This document shows, piece by piece, positions 1 through 9,133 of a DNA stretch of 52,789 bases. Both the position numbers and the translations under genes were made by a program. The DNA lies in contig DASXLL010000176.1 of assembly GCA_036496265.1 (NCBI GenBank), forward strand, positions 1 to 52,789, read 5' to 3'. The notes below the pieces were generated by a model. It was not told the DNA's origin and did no database searches. It saw only the letters and a list, made by a program, of their open reading frames with translations. Numbering within the stretch: position 1 is the stretch's first letter; each line of letters starts with the position of its first letter. The stretch is from CAYLLN01 sp036496265. GTDB lineage: Bacteria; Planctomycetota; Planctomycetia; Pirellulales; Pirellulaceae.

Positions 1-387
1 TGTCGCTTGCCGTTGCCGACGGCGTCCATCGCATCGGTTGCGAGAACCTCAGACGTTTCGTTCATTGCTCGGCCACGAATGAGTTACTTCTTGCAGTTTT
101 TTGGCGTTGGATTTCTCGTTTTGCAAATTTCACGCCGAACGAGTAAAGCCTCGGGAATTTGGCGGTTTGCACCACGCCAGGGCACTATTCGTCCAGCCAC
201 ATTGGGCACAGAACGGCCAACGGACCAAGCCTCACGCTGCTTCTTTTCCAGCCAGACTATTGGCGATTGATTTCAATAAAACGGTTCCTGCCTACAAGGT
301 GCCTGCTAGCACGCATCCACCCGTAGCGGAAGTCTTATCGCAGCCGCCGCCATAACGGGCTGGCATTCGAAGGGGTGGGGAATTCAC
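1..387. other. No gene recognised at left edge
   Basis: Short open frames are present, but none shows a recognisable motif, a ribosome-binding site or a credible start. I see no hairpin or repeat that matches the families found elsewhere in the window. Confidence 0.4.
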
Positions 388-789
388 GTGGCGCGTTTCA
401 TGATCGTGTTGTCTGTTGTGCTTTTAGTGCTGCCAAGCGGCATACCGGCTGCTGCGACTGCCCCGCTAGAACCAGCTTCCGATTGTACTCGCCCCAAAAC
501 AGCACGTTCCCGTCATATTGGTTGATGACATACGCGATGTGGCCACACGCATCCAAACCGTCAACAACGATCCAGGCGGGCGGAGTCGATTCAAATCTGG
601 GACGTCGAGGCCAAGCGGTTGCAAATGCGACTTGCGGAGCATCACAATCAAATCGGCTCGCTCGTCTTCTCGCCAGACGGCAAACGTCTGGCATCGGTCG
701 GCTTTTTGGGCGGGCCGATCAAGGTGTGGTCGCCGGAGGCGAAGGGCAAGCCAACGCCTGTGAAGCCGAAAAATAGCCGGCCGCTGTGA
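388..789 (+). pseudogene. Decayed secreted WD40-repeat protein (remnant)
   Basis: A GTG at 388 or ATG at 400 opens a good signal peptide (MIVLSVVLLVLPSGIPAAA) in one frame, which stops at 526-528. Coding-like sequence continues in the next frame from about 470 (VPVILVDDIRDVATRIQTV). From about 583 the first frame resumes with a clear WD40 blade: IQIWDVEAKRL, then LVFSPDGKRLASVG, then IKVWSPEAKG, ending at TGA 787-789. A signal peptide plus a last WD40 blade with frame breaks between them indicates a gene that has lost most of its propeller. WD40 proteins of this kind are usually much longer. The remnant lies directly upstream of the 922 gene with no sign of a functional link. The frame changes are seen in the sequence; that they mean decay rather than sequencing error is inference. 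Confidence 0.6.
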
Positions 790-921
790 TGTGACTACGG
801 CCCACGGAAGCTGGTTTTCACCGCGTGAAACGGCCTTTCGGCCTATGGGAGCCGCAATTTACCGGCTAAAATTCCGTGCATCGCTCGTTTTGCGGCTCGT
901 ATGTGACGGGAGCTTGTCGTA

Positions 922-3900
922 GTGGATTTGAAACGTTTTGTTGCGCCGTTTTCGCCCCCGACCTCCACGCTGATCGATTCGCTCCGCTATTGGACCGAGC
1001 AGCAGCCGCAGGAAGTCGCCTATTACTACACCGACGGTGAGGGGCAAGAGAAAAGCCTGACTTACGAGCAGTTCGACCGGCACGCCCGGGCGATTGCGGC
1101 GCGGCTGGTGGATCTTGGGATGACCGGCGAGCGGGCATTGCTCTTATATCCGCCGGGGTTGGAGTTCATTGTCGCCTGGTTTGGCTGTCTGTATGCCGGC
1201 GTTGTCGCGGTGCCGGCTTATCCGCCGCGCCGCAATCGCAACATGCAGCGGATCGAGGCGATTTCGGACGATTGCAGTGCGAAAATCGCCCTCACGGAGC
1301 ATGATGTACTCGACCGCATCGAGGACCTGCTCGATGATGCCCCGCGGATGAAGGAGTTGACCTGGCTGGCGACGGACCGCATCGCCGATAGTGACGGCGC
1401 CGGCTGGAATCCCTCGCTGATTCGGCCCGATGCATTGGCGATGCTGCAGTACACGAGCGGGTCGACCGGCACGCCGAAGGGCGTGATGCTGGCTCATTCG
1501 AATGTGATGCACAATGTGCAAATCATTTGTTATTCGTTCGAGCCGAGCCGCAAGAGCATCGGCATGTCGTGGCTGCCGACATACCACGATATGGGCTTGG
1601 TTGGCGGCGTGCTGATGGCGATGTTCCTTGGCCGGCCAGCCGTGCTGATGTCGCCGATGGCTTTTTTGCAAAAGCCGATACGCTGGCTACGCGGCATCAC
1701 CAAATATGGGGTGACTATCAGCGGCGGGCCAAATTTTGCTTATGACCTGTGCACGGACAAAATCACGGACGATCAGCTTGCCGGGCTGGATCTCAGCAGT
1801 TGGGACGTGGCGTTCAACGGCGCGGAGCCGGTGCGGGCCGATACGTTGCGGCGGTTCACGGAGCGATTCGGTCCTTATGGCTTTCGTTCGGAGACGCATT
1901 ATCCGTGCTATGGCATGGCCGAGACGACGCTGATCGTCACCGGCAGCTATGCGGGCCGGCCAAAGATCATTCGTCCGTTCGATGGGCGAGCACTGGACGC
2001 GAAACAAGTCGTGCCGGTGGCGTCGGACTCGCCGGGGAGCCGCGAGCTTGTGGGCTGCGGTCATGTGCTGCCCGATGAACAAGTGCGGATCGTTGATCCC
2101 GACACGCGACGCGAATTGAAGCCCAATGAAATCGGCGAAATCTGGATAAACAGTCCGAGCGTCGCGCAGGGTTATTGGAATAACCGTGAAGCGACGGAGC
2201 AAATTTTTCAGGCACGGATCGAGGGCAGCAGCGATGGCCCGTTTTTGCGGACGGGCGACCTCGGGTTTCTGAACGACGGGGAGCTATTTGTTACGGGCCG
2301 CATCAAGGACATGATCATTGTCCGCGGCGTCAATCGTTATCCGCAGGACATCGAGTTCACGGTTGAACGGGCGAGCGAGCGAATTCAGTCGCAGGCTGTC
2401 GCGGCGTTTGCGCTGGACATCGCGGGCCGCGAGCGGCTGATTGTCGTGGCCGAGGTTGAGCGGACGCGGCGCGATGATTGGTCCGATGTGATTGCCGCCA
2501 CGCGCAGAGCGGTCACAGCCGAGCACGAGTTGCCGCCCGACGCTGTCGTCCTCGTGCGGTTCGGATCGATCCCAAAAACTTCCAGCGGCAAGATTCAGCG
2601 TCACGCGTGCCGCGACGATTTTCTGGGTGATTCCCTGCAAATTATTCAGCAGTGGCGCGGCTGGGAAACGGGCGAAACGCAAACGCCCGCAGCCGAGACT
2701 AAGGCTGGTACGAGCGAGTCGCAGCCGCATGTTCCCTCTCAGGCAGAATCGCACATTACGCAAATTGTCATTGATCATGTGCGGGCGATCGCCAAGGAGC
2801 GGGCGAAAGGTTTATTGACGAACGAGACGAACATCGTGACCGATTTGGGGCTCGATTCGCTCGAACGCTTGCAAATTGCCAACTCGCTGGAGGAGACGTT
2901 TGGTGGGCGTTTTCCAGAGGATGTGCTGGCTGAAATAGAGACCGTCGGAGAAGTCGCGGCGGCGATTCAGACCTACATCGGCGCTGAACCGCGAGTGCAG
3001 CGGCATGTTTCGGCCGTCAGCACTCCCTGGGCCGCGGGCGGCGAAATTCCGCAGGAATGCTATGACTTTGCGCAGATGCCGGAATATAAGCGGCTGAAGC
3101 AAACAATGGACATGCTCACCTCGACGGGTGTGCCCAATCCGTATTTTCGCCCTCACGAGGGCGCGACGCGCGACACAGCCAAGATCGGCGGTCGCGAGCT
3201 CATCAGTTTTTCGACGTACAACTATTTGGGGATGTCGGGAGATCGGTCGATTTCGGTGGCGGCCAAGGACGCGATCGATCAGTTTGGCACCAGCACGTCG
3301 GCCAGCCGTTTGGTGTCGGGAGAAAAAACGGTTCATGTTGAGTTGGAACGGGAGATCGCGAAATTTCATGGAGTGGATGATTCCATTTGTTACGTCGGCG
3401 GACATACGACGAACGAATCGACGATCGGCCACTTGTTTGGGCCGGGCGATTTGATCGTTCATGATTCGCTGGCTCACAACAGCATTATTCAGGGGTCGGT
3501 TCTTTCCGGCGCGCGGCGGCGGCCATTCCCGCACAACGATTGGCGGGCGGTCGATGAATTGTTGACGGAAATTCGCCGCGATTATCGGCGCGTGCTTGTC
3601 GTGATCGAGGGCGTGTATAGCATGGACGGCGACTTTCCCGAGTTGCCGCCGTTTGTCGAGGTGAAGAAAAAGCACAAGGCGATTTTGATGGTTGATGAGG
3701 CCCATTCGCTGGGAGCGCTGGGCAAGACGGGGAAGGGACTTACTGAGTATTACGGGGTCAATCCGCGCGATGTGGATCTGCTCATGGGGACGCTCAGCAA
3801 GGCGATGGGGAGCTGCGGCGGGTATATCGCTGGGTGCAAGGAGTTGATCGAGTATCTCAAGTACACGTCGCCGGGGTTTGTGTTTAGCTGCGGTCTGCCG

Positions 3901-4311
3901 CCCTCGGGAGCGGCGGCGGCGTTGGCGTCGCTGCGGCTGTTGCAGCGCGAGCCTGAACGGATGGAGCGATTGCAAACCAATTCCCGCTTGTTTTTGACGT
4001 TGGCCAAGCAGCGAGGCTTAAACACGGGGATGAGCAACAACACGCCAGTGGTGCCGATCATTACCGGTAATTCCCTGCATGCTTTAATGCTTTCGTGCGC
4101 GATGTTCGAGCGGGGAATCAGCGTGCAGCCGATTCTTTATCCGGCGGTCGAAGAGGAAAAAGCGCGGCTGCGGTTTTTCATTACTTCGGCGCATACCGAG
4201 GATCAAATTCGCCTGACGGTCGATATCCTGGCGGAGGAAATCGCGAAGATCGATCCGCGGCATTTGCAAAGCACACAGCCGATGGGTGTGGGTGACGTGC
4301 GATCGATGTAA
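922..4311 (+). CDS. Trimodular fatty acyl-AMP ligase / acyl carrier / alpha-oxoamine synthase (serine palmitoyltransferase-like)
   Basis: One polypeptide of 1129 residues, start GTG. Residues ~1-590 are an adenylate-forming domain of the fatty acyl-AMP ligase type: TSGSTG phosphate loop at 178-183, FAAL-like ISGGPNFAYDLC, and RTGDLG followed by GRIKDMIIVRG. Residues ~610-690 are an acyl carrier domain with the phosphopantetheine serine in LGLDSLE (Ser646). Residues ~725-1120 are a fold-type I PLP enzyme of the alpha-oxoamine synthase family: substrate-side FGTSTSASRLVSG, VDEAHS (Asp925) and PLP lysine in GTLSKAMGS (Lys960). Expected chemistry: activate a fatty acid, load it on the carrier, condense it with an amino acid with loss of CO2. 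In Caulobacter, separate acyl-ACP synthetase, ACP and Spt proteins do this to make 3-ketosphinganine. A non-sphingolipid amino-ketone product is the main alternative. Domain calls are secure; the product is inferred. Confidence 0.9.
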   Translation: MDLKRFVAPFSPPTSTLIDSLRYWTEQQPQEVAYYYTDGEGQEKSLTYEQFDRHARAIAARLVDLGMTGERALLLYPPGLEFIVAWFGCLYAGVVAVPAYPPRRNRNMQRIEAISDDCSAKIALTEHDVLDRIEDLLDDAPRMKELTWLATDRIADSDGAGWNPSLIRPDALAMLQYTSGSTGTPKGVMLAHSNVMHNVQIICYSFEPSRKSIGMSWLPTYHDMGLVGGVLMAMFLGRPAVLMSPMAFLQKPIRWLRGITKYGVTISGGPNFAYDLCTDKITDDQLAGLDLSSWDVAFNGAEPVRADTLRRFTERFGPYGFRSETHYPCYGMAETTLIVTGSYAGRPKIIRPFDGRALDAKQVVPVASDSPGSRELVGCGHVLPDEQVRIVDPDTRRELKPNEIGEIWINSPSVAQGYWNNREATEQIFQARIEGSSDGPFLRTGDLGFLNDGELFVTGRIKDMIIVRGVNRYPQDIEFTVERASERIQSQAVAAFALDIAGRERLIVVAEVERTRRDDWSDVIAATRRAVTAEHELPPDAVVLVRFGSIPKTSSGKIQRHACRDDFLGDSLQIIQQWRGWETGETQTPAAETKAGTSESQPHVPSQAESHITQIVIDHVRAIAKERAKGLLTNETNIVTDLGLDSLERLQIANSLEETFGGRFPEDVLAEIETVGEVAAAIQTYIGAEPRVQRHVSAVSTPWAAGGEIPQECYDFAQMPEYKRLKQTMDMLTSTGVPNPYFRPHEGATRDTAKIGGRELISFSTYNYLGMSGDRSISVAAKDAIDQFGTSTSASRLVSGEKTVHVELEREIAKFHGVDDSICYVGGHTTNESTIGHLFGPGDLIVHDSLAHNSIIQGSVLSGARRRPFPHNDWRAVDELLTEIRRDYRRVLVVIEGVYSMDGDFPELPPFVEVKKKHKAILMVDEAHSLGALGKTGKGLTEYYGVNPRDVDLLMGTLSKAMGSCGGYIAGCKELIEYLKYTSPGFVFSCGLPPSGAAAALASLRLLQREPERMERLQTNSRLFLTLAKQRGLNTGMSNNTPVVPIITGNSLHALMLSCAMFERGISVQPILYPAVEEEKARLRFFITSAHTEDQIRLTVDILAEEIAKIDPRHLQSTQPMGVGDVRSM

Positions 4312-4335
4312 TCGGACCGCATTCTGCGACATCGC

Positions 4336-7140
4336 CTAGGCGCCGAGCATGGTCTTGGCGACTTCGCGGGCTTTGGCGAGGGCTTCGGAGAGCTTTTCGG
4401 GATGCTTGCCGCCGGCTTGGGCGAGGTCGGGCTTGCCGCCGCCACCGCCGCCGACAACGGGGGCGACGTCGCGAACCCAGTTGCCGGCGCTGACGCCTTT
4501 CTCGACCAGGTCGCGGGAGACACCGGCGACGAGGACGACTTTGTTGTCGCCTTCGGTGGCGGCGAGAAAGACGGCGCTGGGGCTGGTCTTCTTGCGAATT
4601 TGGTCGATGAGCTGGCGCATGAGATTGGAGTTGGCGCCTTGAGCTTCGGAGACGACGACGGTGGCATTGTTGATTTTTTCGGCGGAGGCGAGGAGAGAGT
4701 CGGCTGAAAGCGAGCCGGACGCGGCGCGGGTGGCGAGCTGTTTTTGAAGATCGTCAATTTCGCTGAGCAAGCCGGCGATGCGAGTAGGCGCGTCGAAGGG
4801 CGCGACATTGAGCAGGCGGGCGGCATCGCGGAGGGCGGATTTGATTTGCTGCGAGGTCAGCGCTGCGGCAGCACCTGACTTGTGCAGCTGTGGCGGCTCT
4901 TCGGGCGGCTTGCCGCCGCTGGTGGCGGCTTTTTTGAGATCGCGGACGTATTGGGCTAGGCGCTTGGTGGCGGCCGGTACGTCGGCGGGGGCGACGCCGA
5001 GTTGGCGAGCCGTCTCGTCGAGCGCGGTTTTAGTCCGCTCGACGTGCTGGCGGGCTTTTGCGCCGGTGAGGGCGGTGATGCGGCGGGTGCCGGCGGCGAC
5101 GCCTTCTTCGGAGATGATTTCGAGGGCTTGGACTTCGGCGGTGTTGGTCAAATGCGTGCCGCCGCAAAGCTCGCGGCTAAAAGCGCCCATGCTAACCATG
5201 CGGGCGGGGTCGGGATATTTTTCGCCGAAGAGCATCATGGCGCCGGCGGCGCGAGCATCCGTGAGAGGGACGAATTTCCAATTGATGGGCTCAGCGGCGG
5301 CAACGCGATCGGCGACGTCGTGCTCGATGGCACTCAGCTTTTCGGACTCGATCGGCGAGGGGTTGCCGAAATCGAACCGCAGCCAATCTTCCTCGACTTT
5401 CGAGCCCATTTGGTGGGCGTCTTTGCCGAGGTTTTTTTGGAGCGCGTAGTGGAGGATGTGCGTGGCGGAGTGCGCGCGGCGGATGCCGTCGCGGCGGTTT
5501 TGATCGACGCGGGCGGTGACTTTGGCGCCGGCTTTCATCGTGCCCTTGGTCAGATGACCGGAGTGAACGATGAGGTCGCCGTCTTTTTGCGCGTCGGTGA
5601 CGCAGAATTCGAAGCCGCTGCCGGTGATGACGCCGGTGTCGCCGACCTGGCCGCCAGATTCGGCGTAGAACGGCGAGCGATCGAGGACGACTTGCACCGC
5701 CTGCTCGTGGCCGACTTCAGTCAACTCGTCGAGTAGATGATCTTGGGCGACGATGCCGCGGATTTCGGCTGTGGCTTCCGTCGTTTCGTAGCCGAGGAAC
5801 TCGGTGGTCTTGAGTGCTTTCTTCAACGCTTCGATGGGACCGGTTTTGAAAACGACTTCGGCGATTTTGCCGCTTTTTTCGCCGTGTTCTTCCATCGCCT
5901 TGCGATAGCCGTCCCAATCGAAGGCGATGTTCAGCTCGGCGGCCATGTTTTCGACCATTTCGGGCGGCACGCCATAGGTCGTGTAGAGCTCGGCGGCGTC
6001 TTGTCCCTGGACCATCACGCGGCCAGCGGAGCGCATGTCTTCGAACATTTTGTTGATGCGGCTGAGTCCGGCGCCGACGGTACCGAAAAAGGTCGTCTCC
6101 TCCGCTTTGATGCCTTTTTGGACGCGATCGATGGTGTCTTTCAGCTCGGGATATGCCGCGGACATGAGGTCGGCGACGACGGGGACGAGCTCGAAAAGGA
6201 ATGGGTCGCGCTTGCCCATTTGATAGCCGTCGAGGACCGCGCGGCGGAGCAGGCGGCGGACGACGTATTTTTCGCGGTTGGGGCCGGGGAGCACGTTTTC
6301 GTGGATGGCGAACGTGCAGGCGCGGACATGGTCGGCGATGCGACGGAGGCGGCGGCCGTTGTCGTCTTTGGGATCATATTTGACGCCGAAAACTTCGCCG
6401 GCGGCTTCGACGAGGGGACGGAGAATGTCGATGTGATAGTTGGTATCGACGCCTTGCATGACGGCGGCCATGCGTTCGAGGCCCATGCCGGTGTCGATGT
6501 TCTGACTGGGGAGCGGGCGGAGATTATTGGGCGGATTGCCGACGCGATTGAACTGCGTGAAGACGAGATTCCAGATTTCAACGGGTTTGCCGACGGCCGG
6601 ATGAAAGTAGATCTCGCTGCAGGGACCGCACACGCCGTCGGGGCCTTGGCTCGGGGCGCTGGCGGGCCAGAAATTGTCGGCTTCGTCCATGCGCTCGATG
6701 CGATTGACGGGCAAGCCGATGTCCTTGCGCCAGATGTCGGCGGCGGTGTCGTCGTCGAGATAGACCGTGACCGATAGTCGCGCGGGATCGAGGCCGAACC
6801 ATTTTTTGTCGGTCAACAGCTCCCAGGCCCAGTGAATGGCTTCGCGTTTGAAATAGTCGCCGAAGCTGAAATTGCCGAGCATCTCGAAGAACGTGTGGTG
6901 ATAAGCCGTGCGGCCCACGTTATCGATGTCGCCGGTGCGGAGGCATTTTTGGCAGGTGGTGGCGCGGGTGAACTCGAGCTTGACCTTGCCGAGGAAATGG
7001 TCCTTGAACTGGTTCATGCCGGCGGGCGTGAACAGGACGGACGGATCCCAGCGGGGGACGAGGACGTCGCTGGGTCTGCGGGTGTGCCCCTTGGACTCGA
7101 AGAAAGCGAGGTATTTCTCGCGGATTTCGTTAGTTTTCAT
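4336..7140 (-). CDS. alaS: Alanyl-tRNA synthetase
   Basis: Charges tRNA-Ala and hydrolyses mischarged Ser/Gly-tRNA. The 934-residue product has the class II catalytic core at the N-terminus (TPAGMNQFKDHFLG, HHTFFEMLGNFSFGDYF at 81-97, DTGMGLERMAAV at 216-227). The editing domain has both zinc-binding motifs, HSATH (557-561) and CGGTH (659-663). A C-Ala-like tail ends in a glycine run (VVGGGGGGKPDLAQAGG). It is about 60 residues longer than the usual ~875. The extra length lies in the linker helix: residues ~703-736 (ARQLGVAPADVPAATKRLAQ) are followed by a Gly/Pro-rich spacer and a second similar segment at ~763-802 (ARLLNVAPFDAPTRIAGLLS). It is convergent with the 922 gene, 24 bp away. Confidence 0.98.
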   Translation of the reverse strand: MKTNEIREKYLAFFESKGHTRRPSDVLVPRWDPSVLFTPAGMNQFKDHFLGKVKLEFTRATTCQKCLRTGDIDNVGRTAYHHTFFEMLGNFSFGDYFKREAIHWAWELLTDKKWFGLDPARLSVTVYLDDDTAADIWRKDIGLPVNRIERMDEADNFWPASAPSQGPDGVCGPCSEIYFHPAVGKPVEIWNLVFTQFNRVGNPPNNLRPLPSQNIDTGMGLERMAAVMQGVDTNYHIDILRPLVEAAGEVFGVKYDPKDDNGRRLRRIADHVRACTFAIHENVLPGPNREKYVVRRLLRRAVLDGYQMGKRDPFLFELVPVVADLMSAAYPELKDTIDRVQKGIKAEETTFFGTVGAGLSRINKMFEDMRSAGRVMVQGQDAAELYTTYGVPPEMVENMAAELNIAFDWDGYRKAMEEHGEKSGKIAEVVFKTGPIEALKKALKTTEFLGYETTEATAEIRGIVAQDHLLDELTEVGHEQAVQVVLDRSPFYAESGGQVGDTGVITGSGFEFCVTDAQKDGDLIVHSGHLTKGTMKAGAKVTARVDQNRRDGIRRAHSATHILHYALQKNLGKDAHQMGSKVEEDWLRFDFGNPSPIESEKLSAIEHDVADRVAAAEPINWKFVPLTDARAAGAMMLFGEKYPDPARMVSMGAFSRELCGGTHLTNTAEVQALEIISEEGVAAGTRRITALTGAKARQHVERTKTALDETARQLGVAPADVPAATKRLAQYVRDLKKAATSGGKPPEEPPQLHKSGAAAALTSQQIKSALRDAARLLNVAPFDAPTRIAGLLSEIDDLQKQLATRAASGSLSADSLLASAEKINNATVVVSEAQGANSNLMRQLIDQIRKKTSPSAVFLAATEGDNKVVLVAGVSRDLVEKGVSAGNWVRDVAPVVGGGGGGKPDLAQAGGKHPEKLSEALAKAREVAKTMLGA

Positions 7141-7373
7141 GGTTCTCGACTGGCGCGATCTTTTGGCGCAACCGGCTCTCGATAATCGATGACGGAAGTC
7201 AGCATACCGAAGGGGTATGAAAGCGGCCAGACGAGCGAGGTTCGGGGTTGGTATTAGGGAGAGTGATGGTTGATGATCGAGATTCCCCCCTGGTTATGCA
7301 TGGGAAATAGTTTTTTATGAGGCGTGCATAAGTCGGAAGTTGTTGTCAGGCAATGGTGATGTGAAATTTGGCG

Positions 7374-7410
7374 ATGCATGGCTTATGCATTTTTATGCAC
7401 GGATATGCAT
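7374..7410. promoter_or_regulatory. Helically phased ATGCAT array (possible operator) in the alaS-recA gap
   Basis: Four hexamers, ATGCAT/ATGCAT/ATGCAC/ATGCAT, start at 7374, 7385, 7395 and 7405, so they are spaced 11, 10 and 10 bp, one helical turn each. Two outlying copies are at 7296 (ATGCAT) and 7324 (GTGCAT). ATGCAT is palindromic, so each could bind a dimer. The array is about 235-270 bp upstream of alaS and about 270 bp beyond the recA stop. The rest of the 541 bp gap between the two genes holds only two hairpin repeats. Binding by any protein is inference. Confidence 0.4.
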
Positions 7411-7571
7411 TTGGTTGGTGGACACTGGTGCTGGTCGAAATAAGTAGTGTTGATGATCACATAGAGGACGCAGTGAGACCTTGAGCGGCTACAAAGAGCA
7501 GACTCTCACCCCAGCCTTCTTCCAGAGGGAATGAAGAAGGAGCGTCGGTCTGTAGCCGTCTAGCGATCGCC

Positions 7572-7592
7572 CCGCCGGCACAAGGCCGGCGG
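7572..7592. repeat. GC-rich hairpin downstream of recA
   Basis: A perfect 8 bp stem CCGCCGGC (7572-7579) and GCCGGCGG (7585-7592) with a 5 nt loop. It lies 90 bp beyond the recA stop. There is no T-tract on the recA side, so intrinsic termination is doubtful. It may be a member of a dispersed repeat. Confidence 0.45.
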
Positions 7593-7655
7593 TCGCGGGA
7601 AAATTTTTGGCGTGCAATTTTGGAGGACAGGGGGGACGCCTATCCTACGATGAAC

Positions 7656-7678
7656 GGCAGGCTGGAAGCCTACCCCAC
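7656..7678. repeat. Dispersed repeat B, copy next to the recA stop
   Basis: GGCAGGCTGGAAGCCTACC followed by CCAC. Near-identical copies occur at 24099-24121 and 28202-28226. The core is an imperfect palindrome (AGGCT, gga, AGCCT). It starts 3 bp beyond the recA stop codon. Confidence 0.7.
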
Positions 7679-7681
7679 GCG

Positions 7682-8791
7682 TTACTCGGTGGCGTCGGCT
7701 TCGGAGGCGACGCCGCCGGCGAGGGCACCGGAGGCGAGAATTTTTTCGCGGATTTCGGCGCAGACGTCGGGGTTTTCCTTGAGGAAGGCGCGGGCTTTTT
7801 CCTTGCCTTGGCCCAGATGGGTCTCGCCGTATTTGAACCAGGCGCCGCTGCGATTGACGATTTTCTGCTCGATGCCCAGGTCGATGATGTCGCCTTCGTA
7901 GCTGATGCCGCACGTGTGCATCATGTCGAACTCAGCCATGCGAAACGGCGGGGCAACCTTGTTCTTCACAACCTTGGCGCGGACGCGCTGGCCGACGACT
8001 TCTTCGCCTTCTTTGAGCTGGCTGATGCGGCGGACGTCGATGCGGCAGGAAGAATAGAACTTGAGGGCGCGGCCGCCGGGAGTCGTCTCGGGGCTGCCGT
8101 AGCTGACGCCGATTTTTTCGCGGATCTGGTTGATGAAAATGACGGCGGTTTTGCTCTTGGCGATGGCGCCGGTGAGCTTGCGCATCGATTGGCTCATGAG
8201 GCGGGCCTGCAGGCCGACGTGCGTGTCGCCGATTTCGCCTTCGAGTTCGGCCCGCGGGACGAGGGCGGCGACGGAATCGATGATGATGACATCGACGGAG
8301 TTGCTTTTGACGAGCATTTCGGTGATTTGCATTGCTTCTTCGCCGCTGTTGGGCTGGCTGACGAGGAGCGTCTCGAGCTGGACACCTAGCTTTTTGCCCC
8401 AGGTGGGATCGAAGGCGTGCTCGGCGTCGATAATGGCGGCGATGCCATCGGCCTTTTGGGCCTGAGCCGCGACGTGGAGGGCGAGGGTTGTTTTGCCGCT
8501 CGATTCGGGGCCGAAGACTTCGATGATGCGGCCGCGGGGAATGCCCTGACCGCCGAGAGCGAGGTCGAGCGAGAGGCTGCCGGTGGGAATGCCGGAGATT
8601 TTCAGCATGCGATCGCCGCCAAGGGGCATGATCGAGCCTTCGCCGAACTGCTTTTCGATCTGCTGGAGGGTCGTCCGCAGATTGTCGTTGTCTTCGATGA
8701 GGGCATGAACGGCGGCTTTGCCGTTGTCGCGAGCCTTGTCTTTTTTGGCCATACGGTGGTTGTTGTTAATGCGGTTTTCGGTGGCGACCAT
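7682..8791 (-). CDS. recA: Recombinase RecA
   Basis: Strand-exchange ATPase and co-protease of the SOS response. The product is 369 residues from the upstream ATG. Walker A GPESSGKT is at 94-101. The core includes IDAEHAFDPTWGKKLGV, Walker B-like VDVIIIDSVAALVP, and MRKLTGAIAKSKTAVIFINQIREKIGV (L2 region). The start at 8791 is chosen because AAAGGA lies 7-8 nt before it. The more conventional first residues MAKKDKARDN begin at 8752 but have no ribosome-binding site. Length is close to the family norm of ~350. It is monocistronic, with a promoter and a LexA-like box about 80-115 bp upstream. Confidence 0.98.
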   Translation of the reverse strand: MVATENRINNNHRMAKKDKARDNGKAAVHALIEDNDNLRTTLQQIEKQFGEGSIMPLGGDRMLKISGIPTGSLSLDLALGGQGIPRGRIIEVFGPESSGKTTLALHVAAQAQKADGIAAIIDAEHAFDPTWGKKLGVQLETLLVSQPNSGEEAMQITEMLVKSNSVDVIIIDSVAALVPRAELEGEIGDTHVGLQARLMSQSMRKLTGAIAKSKTAVIFINQIREKIGVSYGSPETTPGGRALKFYSSCRIDVRRISQLKEGEEVVGQRVRAKVVKNKVAPPFRMAEFDMMHTCGISYEGDIIDLGIEQKIVNRSGAWFKYGETHLGQGKEKARAFLKENPDVCAEIREKILASGALAGGVASEADATE

Positions 8792-8870
8792 TACGTGGTT
8801 CCTTTATGGAGAAATGAGAGGGGAAACACAAGCGCCGAAGTGACCGCCGCTATCTGGACGGGCGATCAGT

Positions 8871-8906
8871 GAACAGATGTTATATCAGTTAGTGATCGGG
8901 TGTCAA
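8871..8906 (-). promoter_or_regulatory. recA promoter with overlapping LexA-like box
   Basis: On the minus strand, TTGACA (8901-8906), a 16 bp spacer and TATAAC (8879-8884) form a near-consensus sigma-70 promoter. Overlapping the -10 and start site is TAACATCTGTTC (8871-8882). This differs at one position from the GAAC-N4-GTTC palindrome known as the LexA site in many Gram-positive bacteria. It leaves a leader of roughly 80 nt before the recA ATG. The hexamers are seen; LexA control is inferred from the general SOS logic. Confidence 0.65.
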
Positions 8907-9133
8907 CTAGCGCTTGGGAATTTTTCCTGGGGGGGCCAGCGCTTGCTGCTGCTGGCAAGCTTGTCCCGCCCTACAGGTAATTATCCGGATGGCGTGGACT
9001 AGTCTGGTCCATTTGAGTCAAGTGAAAAACGGATTTTTCGAAATAGTTCGGAGTAAAGAAGAGATTTCGCCGCGGATGAACGCGGATGACACCGGACTGG
9101 AAGTCGGAAAAATAGCCTTTTGGTCAGGCTACA

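Noticed and set aside
2812..3975. 387-codon open frame antisense to the trimodular enzyme
   Set aside because: Arg/His/Gln-rich complement artefact; the plus-strand PLP domain is clear.
5737..6777. 346-codon open frame antisense to alaS
   Set aside because: Repetitive Asp/Gly/Ala composition typical of the complement of a GC-rich gene; alaS covers it with full motifs.
7682..8752. recA start at MAKK (8752)
   Set aside because: Conventional by homology, but without a ribosome-binding site, whereas the in-frame ATG at 8791 has AAAGGA.
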